DNA of 64,000 nt from Alicyclobacillus sacchari (GTDB lineage: Bacteria; Bacillota; Bacilli; Alicyclobacillales; Alicyclobacillaceae). How positions within the stretch are numbered: the first letter of the stretch is position 1; every line of letters starts with the position of its first letter. Positions 33,558-41,230 of this stretch are shown piece after piece. The stretch lies in contig NZ_SORF01000009.1 of assembly GCF_004366795.1 (NCBI RefSeq), positions 62,001-126,000 of the forward strand. Direction: 5' to 3'. The notes beneath the pieces are model-generated. The model saw only the letters and a list, made by a program, of their open reading frames with translations, was not told where the DNA came from and ran no database searches. A program made the translations under genes and the position numbers.

Positions 33558-34613
33558 ATGGACAATTCAAATCAGCACCGCACCCGCCGGGAGAAGCGGA
33601 AGCAGGAGCAGCCGCCGCAGAAACGACGTGGGCTGCGTCTGTTGACATATATCGCCTTTACGGCCGTATTTGCCTACGTGTCTACGGTATTGTGGATTTT
33701 TGTTGGGCCGTTTTCCAATTTGCGCAACTACTTAATTCAAAGTATTGACGAGACTCGGCATGCTTATCTGTTGCGACCGCTGTCTTTGTTCACCGTATCG
33801 GAAGCCACCATCAAAAAGTATGCGCTTCCGAACAACCTAAGCGGGCCGACCATTCCGATTGCCGATTTGCAGCATCGGGATTTCAGTAAAATCAAGGATG
33901 GTACCATCAAAGAGATTACATTGCAGGAACCGACGTTTAAGGCGTTTATTTTACTCGTAAATGATCCCAAGCGGATCCGCGTCGTCGCGACCAAGTATCT
34001 TCACGTCCGCGGCGAGACGGTGCAAGAAATGGTAAATGATGCAGGGGCTGTGGCTGGCATCAATGCGGGTGGATTTGTCGATACCAACTGGCAAGGGACG
34101 GGTGCGTATCCGGAAGGCATTACCATTACGGATGGCAAACTTGTTTCAATGACCGGATCGGCGAGCGAACCACAGCCCGTGATCGCGTTCACCAACGAAG
34201 GGCAGATGATTGCCGGATCGTATTCATTGCGGCAATTGCAGAGCCTCGGCATCGCGCAATGTGTCGGTTTTGGACCGGTTTTGGTTGAGAACGGGAAGGA
34301 AACTCCGGTTGCCGGTCAATATGATCGGAATCCGCGAACTGCCATTGGACAAACCAAGGATGGCACCGTGATCTTAATCGTGACGGACGGCCGTTACGCG
34401 ACCGGACCGAACGACGCGGGAGCGAGTTATCAAGACATCGCCGATTTGATGTTGAAGTATCATGCGGATATCGCCGCAAATCTCGACGGTGGGTCATCGT
34501 CGACGATGGTCTACCAGGGGAAGGTCCTGAATCGGCCAGTTGATATTCTTGGCGAGCGCAGCGTCGCAACTTCCATTGTTGTGATGCCAGAAGGTGGTGG
34601 TAGCCATGGTTAA
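33558..34613 (+). CDS. Phosphodiester glycosidase (NAGPA/DUF2233) family membrane-anchored protein
   Basis: A 351-residue protein with a basic N terminus (RTRREKRKQEQ), one membrane helix (LTYIAFTAVFAYVSTVLWIF) and an external NAGPA-type domain. GINAGGFVDTNWQGTGAYPEG, RNPRTAIGQTKDGTVILIVTDGR and LDGGSSSTMVYQGKV are the family hallmarks. Characterised relatives cleave sugar-phosphodiester bonds, which in Gram-positives could mean wall-teichoic-acid or capsule linkages. The ATG at 33558 has AGGTGTGAG upstream. The next gene overlaps its last eight bases, so the two products probably work together outside the membrane. Confidence 0.88.
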   Translation: MDNSNQHRTRREKRKQEQPPQKRRGLRLLTYIAFTAVFAYVSTVLWIFVGPFSNLRNYLIQSIDETRHAYLLRPLSLFTVSEATIKKYALPNNLSGPTIPIADLQHRDFSKIKDGTIKEITLQEPTFKAFILLVNDPKRIRVVATKYLHVRGETVQEMVNDAGAVAGINAGGFVDTNWQGTGAYPEGITITDGKLVSMTGSASEPQPVIAFTNEGQMIAGSYSLRQLQSLGIAQCVGFGPVLVENGKETPVAGQYDRNPRTAIGQTKDGTVILIVTDGRYATGPNDAGASYQDIADLMLKYHADIAANLDGGSSSTMVYQGKVLNRPVDILGERSVATSIVVMPEGGGSHG

Positions 34614-35505
34614 AAAAATGGGTCGTACCATGCTTTTGATAGCCTTGGTGATCACTGTCGTACAAGTGCTTGTTTTTTATCATTACAACAAACTGTTTAG
34701 CAGCAATGACCTGACGTCTGATCGCATCTCGTCATCGCCTTCCATGCAGCGGGCGATCACGAAAGAGATCGCGGATCTGAAGCAAAAGTACAAATTTGTC
34801 ACGCCGTCAGCGGATGATCAGTATGTTGCATATCTCGGTGCAAACAACATTTTACATGTGATGGATTTGCAGACCAAGCAGGATGTTTGCGAGGCCAATA
34901 ATCCATATCCGGTGCAGTACGTCGAGTGGATCCAGGATGAGCGCGTGTTCGTTGGGGAACAGGTCATGCCGGGCGATCTCGAGCTCAAGACGGTTGATGT
35001 GCCGTCTGGAATGCAAACCATCGTCACTCGTTTTCAGGGTCTTGAACCCGATGCGGCGTTTGCAAAAATTACGTTCAGTACGCTGACAAATGATATCTAC
35101 ATTCTCATCAATACCAGTTCGACCAGCGCTTTGTATCATATCGGCACCATGAGCCATGTGACGCTGGTGCCCACGGGCGGCAGGTTCATCAAAAACATAG
35201 CGTTGACAGACACCGGCGATGATCTTTATTTCGAGGATCACATGGACGGTTCGTTCAACGTCTTGTATTTCGATAGTCAGGACGTCGCACATCTCGTCAA
35301 GTTGAATGCGGCACTCGTCGATGTCGTCGGGAACACGCTGTATTATGGTGATATCAACAATGAAGGCCTGGTAACGGCCGTCTATCGCTACAGCAATCAA
35401 AGTGGGCAATCGGTTTTGGTGAAGAATCTGGCGACGCCGACTTTGGCCGCCAATATCGATATCACGGACGCTGGCGGCGTGGCGATCGATTCGTCTGCAA
35501 CCTGA
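34606..35505 (+). CDS. Membrane-anchored extracellular protein, unrecognised
   Basis: Not assigned to a family. The 299-residue product has one N-terminal helix (MLLIALVITVVQVLVFYHY) and a ~270-residue external part rich in beta-prone segments such as DQYVAYLGANNILHVMDLQT and EWIQDERVFVGEQVMPGD, which look like the blades of a beta-propeller. The ATG at 34606 overlaps the glycosidase stop region by eight bases, so expression is coupled. A scaffold or substrate-binding role next to the glycosidase is a guess. Confidence 0.7.
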   Translation: MVKKMGRTMLLIALVITVVQVLVFYHYNKLFSSNDLTSDRISSSPSMQRAITKEIADLKQKYKFVTPSADDQYVAYLGANNILHVMDLQTKQDVCEANNPYPVQYVEWIQDERVFVGEQVMPGDLELKTVDVPSGMQTIVTRFQGLEPDAAFAKITFSTLTNDIYILINTSSTSALYHIGTMSHVTLVPTGGRFIKNIALTDTGDDLYFEDHMDGSFNVLYFDSQDVAHLVKLNAALVDVVGNTLYYGDINNEGLVTAVYRYSNQSGQSVLVKNLATPTLAANIDITDAGGVAIDSSAT

Positions 35506-35549
35506 CGAATGCAAGATGATGACCCACCCGGAATCGAGCGCAAAGGAAA

Positions 35550-35573
35550 ACACCGGCTCAAAGCGGCCGGTGT
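35550..35573. terminator. Bidirectional terminator between convergent genes
   Basis: A perfect 8-bp stem ACACCGGC/GCCGGTGT with an 8-base loop. On the minus strand it is followed by TTTTCCTTT, so it mainly ends the SDR-ADH-AKR transcript. The aldo/keto reductase stop codon lies in the loop. Confidence 0.65.
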
Positions 35574-36463
35574 TCTTGGTATAGGGCAGCAGGGAAAGCT
35601 TGCTTCAATTGAACGAGTGCATCTTCGGTCAAGCCAGGACGCTTACTGGCTTCTGCGTTTTCAGCCAGTTGTTGCGGCGTGCTCGCACCAGGGATAGCGC
35701 ACGCTATGACTTCGGGGCTGAGCGCGAACGCCAAGGCTGCCTGCCCGGGCGTCCGCTCTGGTGCAACCTCTCGCAACATCGCGATCGCTCGTTTCAAATC
35801 AGCCGCAGACCACTTGAGATATGTGTCGTCGTTGACATCCTTATGCCCTGTCAACCAGCCACGGGCAACCGGGCCACGGGCAATGACACTAACCCCGTAC
35901 TCCTTGATCTCAGGGAACCATTCCTCTGGTCTTCTGTCCAAGAGACTATACTGCATCATGACGGTGTCGATCTGTGAGCCCTGCAAGTAGCGGCGTATCA
36001 CGTTTGGGCGGATGGAGGAGATGCCGTAGGCGCGAATCCATCCTTTTTGTTTGAGCCGATCGAGCGTCTCGACGATGTCGTCAAACGGATCGTCCATGGT
36101 GCCGCCGTGCAGTTGATACAAATCGATATAGTCGGTGCGCAGGCGGCGCAGACTGGCCGTGATCGCCTGCTCGATGTATGCAGGCGAAGGGTCCCATTGC
36201 CAACCGGGTTTGCCTGGTTCAAATCGGTTGCCCACTTTTGTCGCGATCACGACTTCGTGACGCATTCCAGCAAACGCTTCGCCGACCAACTCTTCGTTGC
36301 GGCCTTGATGATACAAATCAGCGGTGTCAAAAAACGTGATTCCCGTCTCAAAGGCTTGGTGCAACATAGGAACTGAAACGGACGCATCGGTCGCCAATGA
36401 CATGCAGCCAAAGCCGATGCTGCTAATCTGAATGCCACTTTTCCCGAGTTGACGCGTTCCCAT
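35558..36463 (-). CDS. Aldo/keto reductase
   Basis: A 301-residue NADPH-dependent aldo/keto reductase of the YghZ/IolS-like group. The tetrad residues are in FFDTADLYHQG (Asp and Tyr), IATKVG (Lys) and YQLHGG (His), and the cofactor end shows ACAIPGASTPQQLAEN. The ATG at 36463 has AAAGGTGG nine bases upstream; a much longer open frame to 36697 runs antisense-like into the ADH gene and is not coding. It is the third gene of an operon of three carbonyl/alcohol oxidoreductases; the shared substrate is unknown. Confidence 0.9.
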   Translation of the reverse strand: MGTRQLGKSGIQISSIGFGCMSLATDASVSVPMLHQAFETGITFFDTADLYHQGRNEELVGEAFAGMRHEVVIATKVGNRFEPGKPGWQWDPSPAYIEQAITASLRRLRTDYIDLYQLHGGTMDDPFDDIVETLDRLKQKGWIRAYGISSIRPNVIRRYLQGSQIDTVMMQYSLLDRRPEEWFPEIKEYGVSVIARGPVARGWLTGHKDVNDDTYLKWSAADLKRAIAMLREVAPERTPGQAALAFALSPEVIACAIPGASTPQQLAENAEASKRPGLTEDALVQLKQAFPAALYQEHRPL

Positions 36464-36485
36464 AGCGGCCCACCTTTCGCAATGT

Positions 36486-37646
36486 TTACATTCGATACGC
36501 CTCTTCGAGAATGGCGCGGTAGTCGTCCGCGGCGAGCGGGCGTGGATTGCTCGCTGTCGAACCGTTGGCCAGTGCCAGGGCCACCAGTCGCTCGTCGTCT
36601 TCGCGACGCACTTCGGGCAGTCGCGAGAGGGTGGGAATCGATAAATCATGCAACCATGCGCCCAGCGCGTCGAGAAGTGCAGCGACTGCGTCCCCATCGC
36701 TCAGTTTGGCATCCGCAACGCCCATATGGCGGGCGACGTTGGCGTATTGAGATCCGCACGCCGAGGCGTTGTAGCGAAGCACAGGTAGCAGGAAAACGGC
36801 GTTCGCAAGACCGTGTGGCGTGTCGTACAGGCTGCCCAGTGCCTCAGCAAGGCAGTGTACCGCAGCGACATCGCTGCTGCCAAAGCATAGCCCCGCGAGC
36901 AGGCTGCCAAGCAACATGTCGCTGCGCGCGGCGAGATCGTCAGGCTGGCGGTACGCCTTGGGCAACGCCCGATAGATCAGCGGCATGGCCGCTGCGCCAA
37001 AAGCCTGTGACACGGGTTGCGTCACTGTGCACGTGTATCCCTCGAGGGCATGCACGAGCGCGTCGACGCCTGTGGCCGCCGTTATCGCTGGCGGCAAGGA
37101 ACGGGTGAGCAGTGGATCGAGCACGGCGAGTGCAGGGCGCAAACGCTCATGTTTCAGGGTGATTTTGCGGTGGCTCTTCGTTTCTGTAATAACAGCAGAG
37201 CGCGTCACTTCTGAACCAGTGCCCGCGGTTGTCGGCAGACAGGCGATAGGCGCAGTTGCTCCATATGTGCGATGTCCATCCGCATATTCTGCGGGTGTGC
37301 CACCCTGGCGCCCGAGAAGCGCGATAGCCTTGGCCGTATCCATCGCACTGCCGCCGCCAATGGCGATGACTGCGTCGGCTCGAAACCGCAAGAAGGCGTC
37401 GGCTCCGATGAGGCAATCTTCGTCGCGCGGATTGGGTTGCACCTGCGTGAATAATTGCGGCATGAAGCCGGATTCCTGCAAACTTGCGGCGACGCTTTGC
37501 GGAATGCCTGCCTCCATCAGACCTGCATCGGTCACGAGCAACAACCGTCTGCCAAAGCCGAGACGAAGCAGGTGGTGTGCCAATTGGCGGCTGGCGCCTT
37601 CGCCAAACTGAATGTCTGTGGCAATTGCGTAAGAAAACGATGTCAT
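36486..37646 (-). CDS. Iron-containing alcohol dehydrogenase
   Basis: A 386-residue group III alcohol dehydrogenase. GGGSAMDTAK (97-106) is the nucleotide-binding loop. D195, H199, H264 and H278 are the expected metal ligands, spaced as in FucO. It differs widely from the enzyme at 1983-3188, so it is not a local duplicate. The ATG overlaps the SDR stop by four bases. CheY-like or other regulators are absent; regulation is not visible. Confidence 0.92.
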   Translation of the reverse strand: MTSFSYAIATDIQFGEGASRQLAHHLLRLGFGRRLLLVTDAGLMEAGIPQSVAASLQESGFMPQLFTQVQPNPRDEDCLIGADAFLRFRADAVIAIGGGSAMDTAKAIALLGRQGGTPAEYADGHRTYGATAPIACLPTTAGTGSEVTRSAVITETKSHRKITLKHERLRPALAVLDPLLTRSLPPAITAATGVDALVHALEGYTCTVTQPVSQAFGAAAMPLIYRALPKAYRQPDDLAARSDMLLGSLLAGLCFGSSDVAAVHCLAEALGSLYDTPHGLANAVFLLPVLRYNASACGSQYANVARHMGVADAKLSDGDAVAALLDALGAWLHDLSIPTLSRLPEVRREDDERLVALALANGSTASNPRPLAADDYRAILEEAYRM

Positions 37647-38428
37647 GTGTTCACCTCGTCATCCGGCTCATAGATCATCTTGATGGTCATCCCGCCGTCG
37701 ATCACGAGGTTTTGTCCGGTCATGAACGACGATGCGGAAGATGCGAGAAACAGACAAGCTTGGGCGATGTCGTCCGGAACACCGACTCGTCCAACCGGAT
37801 GTTGCGCGCGATCGATCGGGCGATGCACCGGTTGTGTGCGCTGGCTTTGTTTCTTCCAATTCCCCACTTCGATCCAGCCTGGCGAGATGGCGTTTACCCG
37901 GATGTCGGGGCCCAGGCTGATGGCGAGTGCGTGCGTCAGAGCGAGTATACCTCCCTTGGACGCCGAGTACGGTTCCGTGTTTGCCTCTGACATCAGGGCT
38001 CGCGTCGATGCGATATTGACAATACAGCCGTTGGATGTGCGGAGCCACGGAGCCGTGTGCTTTGCCATGAGAAAAGGCCCACGCAAATTGACACCCAGTA
38101 TTTCGTCCCAGACGGCAACCGCGAGATCTTCCAGCGGAATGTTTGGTGCGCCGAGCGCGGCGTTGTTTACCACGACATCGATCCGCCCATAGCGCTTCAC
38201 CACACTTTGGACCAAAGCGGATACCGACTCTTCGGACGCGACATCGGTGTGCACAAACCATGCCTCGCCAGGACCTTGGCGTTGGGCCAACGCCATTTCC
38301 GATTCCTGCCCCGCTTCGTCGTCGACCTCTGCGATCACGACGCGATCGCCCGTTTTCCAAAACGCTTCGACGACGCCACGGCCGATACCTTGGCCACCTC
38401 CGGTGACAATGACGATGCGCTGATCCAT
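37643..38428 (-). CDS. Short-chain dehydrogenase/reductase
   Basis: A 261-residue classical SDR. TGGGQGIG is the cofactor loop near residue 8, VNNAALG the structural NNAG-like motif, and YSASKGG the catalytic Tyr and Lys with the Ser in IASTRA. A C-terminal SFMTGQNLVIDGGM is typical. The ATG at 38428 follows GGAGGTG by six bases; the upstream extension to 38602 has no site. It heads the SDR-ADH-AKR operon. Confidence 0.92.
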   Translation of the reverse strand: MDQRIVIVTGGGQGIGRGVVEAFWKTGDRVVIAEVDDEAGQESEMALAQRQGPGEAWFVHTDVASEESVSALVQSVVKRYGRIDVVVNNAALGAPNIPLEDLAVAVWDEILGVNLRGPFLMAKHTAPWLRTSNGCIVNIASTRALMSEANTEPYSASKGGILALTHALAISLGPDIRVNAISPGWIEVGNWKKQSQRTQPVHRPIDRAQHPVGRVGVPDDIAQACLFLASSASSFMTGQNLVIDGGMTIKMIYEPDDEVNT

Positions 38429-38490
38429 GATGCACCTCCAACCCAGCAGGAGATATTCCTTGCGTATGTATCTTCTACCATAGCGCAAAT

Positions 38491-38519
38491 AAGGCCTGTC
38501 CCCAAGTGAGGCAGACCTT
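38491..38519 (-). terminator. Terminator after the CtaM-like gene
   Basis: On the minus strand an 8-bp stem AAGGTCTG/CAGGCCTT with one G-U pair, followed by ATTTGCG, begins 25 bases after the stop of the gene at 38544. The T-run is short, so strength is uncertain. Confidence 0.45.
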
Positions 38520-38543
38520 ATCTGGCAAACAAGCAGCAGGGCG

Positions 38544-39002
38544 TCAGTGTCCGAGGTACGAGTGCAATAAGCTTGCCGCTTGTCCGGGTGTGTATAGCAC
38601 ATACAGCAAGATGAAGACGACGAGCCCTGTCGCTGCCGTTACGAACCAGGTGACAACCGTCCAGGGGCCAATCTTGCGGTGCCGAGAGAAGCGCCCCCGT
38701 AAGGCGAACACGAGCGTCACGATGCCAAGCACCGCTGCCACAGTCGCCAGAATGGAGTGCGCTTGCAAGAACGTGTAATAAAAGAGGCGTTGAGACTTTG
38801 GGCCACCGAACTCATTGTCGCCGATGATGAACGTCTTTAAGGCGTAGATGATGAAAAACAAAGCGGCAAACACGACGCCAGTCAGCATCCAGCGACGATG
38901 AACGCGTACTCGATGTTTGCGGATCTGCACCCAGCCAATCGCAAAGCACAGCGCGCTGAGCAGAATGCAAGCTTCATTCAGATAGGAAACAAATATGGCC
39001 AA
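38544..39002 (-). CDS. ctaM: DUF420 membrane protein, CtaM/YozB-like
   Basis: A 152-residue protein with four membrane helices (AIFVSYLNEACILLSALCFA; LTGVVFAALFFIIYAL; TFLQAHSILATVAAVLGIV; VVTWFVTAATGLVVFILLYV). HRRWM, a His in LQAHS and RHRKIG are the conserved positions of DUF420. The Staphylococcus aureus member CtaM is needed for maturation of the haem-A quinol oxidase QoxABCD. A qox operon with ctaA is present 7.5 kb away, so the same role is likely here. It is transcribed alone. Confidence 0.85.
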   Translation of the reverse strand: MAIFVSYLNEACILLSALCFAIGWVQIRKHRVRVHRRWMLTGVVFAALFFIIYALKTFIIGDNEFGGPKSQRLFYYTFLQAHSILATVAAVLGIVTLVFALRGRFSRHRKIGPWTVVTWFVTAATGLVVFILLYVLYTPGQAASLLHSYLGH

Positions 39003-39159
39003 TCACCGCACCACCTTTCAAAGCCTTTGCAAATTGTAGCAGATCAATCTCACAAATACATTCAAGTTATAGAGTACGGTGCACAATTTCAGTGTTTGTT
39101 CGCAATTGCTGAAAACAAACCTGGATCCTCATGAAAATATAGAGTTTTCACGCAAGAAC

Positions 39160-39187
39160 TTTACAAAACGATCATGGTATGTTTACC
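39160..39187 (+). promoter_or_regulatory. Possible Pho-box half-sites upstream of pstS
   Basis: TTTACA (39160-39165) and TTTACC (39182-39187) are 22 bases apart, twice the 11-base period of PhoP repeats in Bacillus. The intervening and next repeat positions do not match, so this is suggestive only. A TATAAC at about 39206 could be the -10. Confidence 0.3.
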
Positions 39188-39251
39188 AACCATGTCTAGT
39201 CTGTCTATAACAAGTGTTTCACCACAAGTGACATGCAGGAGGGTCTTACAG

Positions 39252-40331
39252 ATGCGCACGAAGAAACAGGCGTGGACCATTGGTATGGCGGCAGCAGGTG
39301 TCGTTTTGACCGGCATCGCGGCTCCGGTATTCGCAGATCAGTCCTTGACGGAGACAGGATCTTCCCTGATGTATCCACTGTTTCAACAGGAGTGGATTCC
39401 AGCCTACGAGAAAGTTAACTCTAACGTGTCGATGAGCGCAGCTGCAACAGGCAGCGGTACGGGGATATCCGACGCTATCGCTGGCACGGTGAACATCGGC
39501 GCCTCGGACGCCTACCTTGCACCGTCGCAAGTGGCATCGACGCCTGGTATTGAGAATATCCCGATGGCCGTTTCGGCTCAGACTGTCATGTACAATCTCC
39601 CTGGGGTCAAACCCTCGGCGCACTTGAAACTGTCGGGGAATGTACTGGCTTTGATTTATGAAGGGAAAATCAAGAAGTGGAACGATCCACGGCTTGTTTC
39701 TCTCAATCCCGGCGTAAAATTGCCGAATCAACCGATTGTAACAGTACGTCGTTCGGACGGTAGTGGCGACACCTTCTTGTTCACCACCTTGCTGAGCGAT
39801 ACAAACAATTGGTGGAAATCCAATGTGGGTTACGGCACGAGCGTATCGTGGCCAGCAGTGCAAGGACAGATTGGTGCAAAGGGCAACAGCGGAATCGTCG
39901 CTGCATTGGCGAAAACGCCATATTCACTCTCATATGTAGGCATCAGCTATTTGAAGCAGGCATTGGCGGCGAGCCCGGCGATGGGCGAAGCGGCCATTCA
40001 AAATCGTGCAGGTCGCTTCGTGTTGCCGACGAATGCCACGATTCAGGCAGCAGCAGAAGTCGGTGCCAAACACGTTCCGAAAGACGAAGCCGTCTCGCTC
40101 ATCTATGAGCCAGGAACCGATTCGTATCCACTCATCAATTTCGAGTATGTCATCGTCAATCGTAAACAACAGGACAGCAACACGGCCGATCTCGTGAAAG
40201 GCTTCTTGCAATGGGCCATCAGCCCCGATGGCGGTCAGCAACTTAAGTATATGACGCCGGTCAACTTCTTGCCGTTGCCTGCGAGTATCAGTGCACTCAG
40301 CAAGGCGCAAATTGACGCCATTACGGGTTGA
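39252..40331 (+). CDS. pstS: Phosphate ABC transporter substrate-binding protein PstS
   Basis: A 359-residue PstS-like phosphate-binding protein. The signal peptide ends at VFADQ with no lipobox cysteine. LTETGSSLMYPLFQQEW, TGSGTGISDAIAGTVNIGASD, TVRRSDGSGDTFLFTTLL and KGNSGIVAALAKTPYSLSYVG bear the phosphate-contact residues. The ATG at 39252 has AGGAGGG eight bases upstream. pstCAB, phoU and phoPR are not adjacent and a strong terminator follows directly, so this copy is an orphan; without the lipid anchor it could be secreted or wall-associated. Confidence 0.92.
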   Translation: MRTKKQAWTIGMAAAGVVLTGIAAPVFADQSLTETGSSLMYPLFQQEWIPAYEKVNSNVSMSAAATGSGTGISDAIAGTVNIGASDAYLAPSQVASTPGIENIPMAVSAQTVMYNLPGVKPSAHLKLSGNVLALIYEGKIKKWNDPRLVSLNPGVKLPNQPIVTVRRSDGSGDTFLFTTLLSDTNNWWKSNVGYGTSVSWPAVQGQIGAKGNSGIVAALAKTPYSLSYVGISYLKQALAASPAMGEAAIQNRAGRFVLPTNATIQAAAEVGAKHVPKDEAVSLIYEPGTDSYPLINFEYVIVNRKQQDSNTADLVKGFLQWAISPDGGQQLKYMTPVNFLPLPASISALSKAQIDAITG

Positions 40332-40356
40332 TTGCCCATTCAACCATCACGGTTTG

Positions 40357-40387
40357 AGGCCCATGCCATGTCGGCATGGGCCTTTTT
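40357..40387 (+). terminator. Terminator of pstS
   Basis: Perfect 11-bp stem AGGCCCATGCC/GGCATGGGCCT with a 5-base loop and TTTTT. Begins 26 bases after the stop. Confidence 0.9.
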
Positions 40388-40475
40388 ACGATATTTGAGG
40401 CTGAAGGATTTTTCATGCTGTTTGTCGCGCAGGCGGCGGGAGTACCAGAATGTTAGATTACGGGCCATACAAAAG

Positions 40476-40504
40476 GTGACAACGAGCTTTTCATATTTCA
40501 TAAT
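40476..40504 (+). promoter_or_regulatory. Candidate promoter of the sensor-kinase operon
   Basis: GTGACA (40476-40481), a 17-base spacer and CATAAT (40499-40504) match SigA at five of six bases each. The first start codon follows about 35 bases later. Confidence 0.5.
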
Positions 40505-40542
40505 GATGCTCATGCAGTAAGGCCAGAGGAATGAGAGTGGAT

Positions 40543-40848
40543 ATGTTTATTGTGCATTCAACCATCGTCGTGCCGTTGGATAAGGTGAGCGAGGTCATTT
40601 CAATCTACCGCCAACGTTCGGGGCGTGTAGATACGTGGCCTGGTTTTCTATCGTTTCAATTGCTGCAAAATGAACATCGACCGGAAGAGTTGACCGTGCA
40701 ACTGACCTGGCAAGACAAAGACTCGTATTTGGCTTGGGCGCGGAGCGAGGATTTTCGGCGTGTACACGAATTGGAGAAACACTATCCGGACGCGGACCTG
40801 CGCTTGGTCCGACCGACAGTTCGCAAGTATCAGGTGGTAGCGGAATGA
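40543..40848 (+). CDS. Antibiotic biosynthesis monooxygenase (ABM) domain protein
   Basis: A ~101-residue single-domain ABM/dimeric alpha-beta barrel protein. FIVHSTIVVPLDKVSEVISI, the central TWPGFLSFQLLQN and LTWQDKDSYLAWARSEDFR are the usual strands and helix of this family. Members include small quinol monooxygenases and IsdG/HmoA-type haem oxygenases, and which function applies here is not clear. GAGGA at 40526 fits a GTG at 40537 slightly better than ATG 40543; ATG 40531 is too close. It overlaps the next gene by four bases (ATGA). Confidence 0.78.
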   Translation: MFIVHSTIVVPLDKVSEVISIYRQRSGRVDTWPGFLSFQLLQNEHRPEELTVQLTWQDKDSYLAWARSEDFRRVHELEKHYPDADLRLVRPTVRKYQVVAE

Positions 40849-41201
40849 TTGAACAGATTTGTGCAAAATGGGTAGATGACGTTGTGGCAGAATTGTATCG
40901 GGAACACCCCGAGTGGTATGAGCAATACGGTGAAGTGGGCCGGGAAAAATGTCGAGAAGACAATATTCACCATGTGCGGCATTTGGAGACCGCGTTTCAA
41001 CTCGGAAACATCTCCATATTCACGGACTATGCTGTTTGGTTAAACAGAATCTTGGTAGCCCATGGTATGACAGTGCAACATTTATTGGACAACCTGTGTA
41101 GAATGGCCAAAACTGTTGAGAAGAGAACAGAGTTGACGCCGGAGAGGCGGGTCTTTTTCGCTGCAGCGTTAGCGGCCGCTTTGGATAGGTTGCAATCGTA
41201 A
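40845..41201 (+). CDS. Free-standing helical sensor-like domain protein
   Basis: A 118-residue all-helical protein. ELYREHPEWYEQYGEVGREKC followed by DNIHHVRHLETAF and IFTDYAVWLNRILVAHGM resembles the helical N-terminal domain found before B12-binding and other sensor domains (the pattern Y-G-x-GRxKCxED-H-x-L-FxDYxxW). Here it stands alone. The likeness is from memory of the family pattern and was not checked by a search. The ATG overlaps the ABM stop, and the large CheB-CheR kinase begins 29 bases downstream, so all three are probably co-transcribed. A free-standing B12-binding protein is encoded on the other side of the kinase. Confidence 0.55.
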   Translation: MIEQICAKWVDDVVAELYREHPEWYEQYGEVGREKCREDNIHHVRHLETAFQLGNISIFTDYAVWLNRILVAHGMTVQHLLDNLCRMAKTVEKRTELTPERRVFFAAALAAALDRLQS

Positions 41202-41230
41202 GGCCGTGTAGCCGAGAAGGGGTGAGACGC

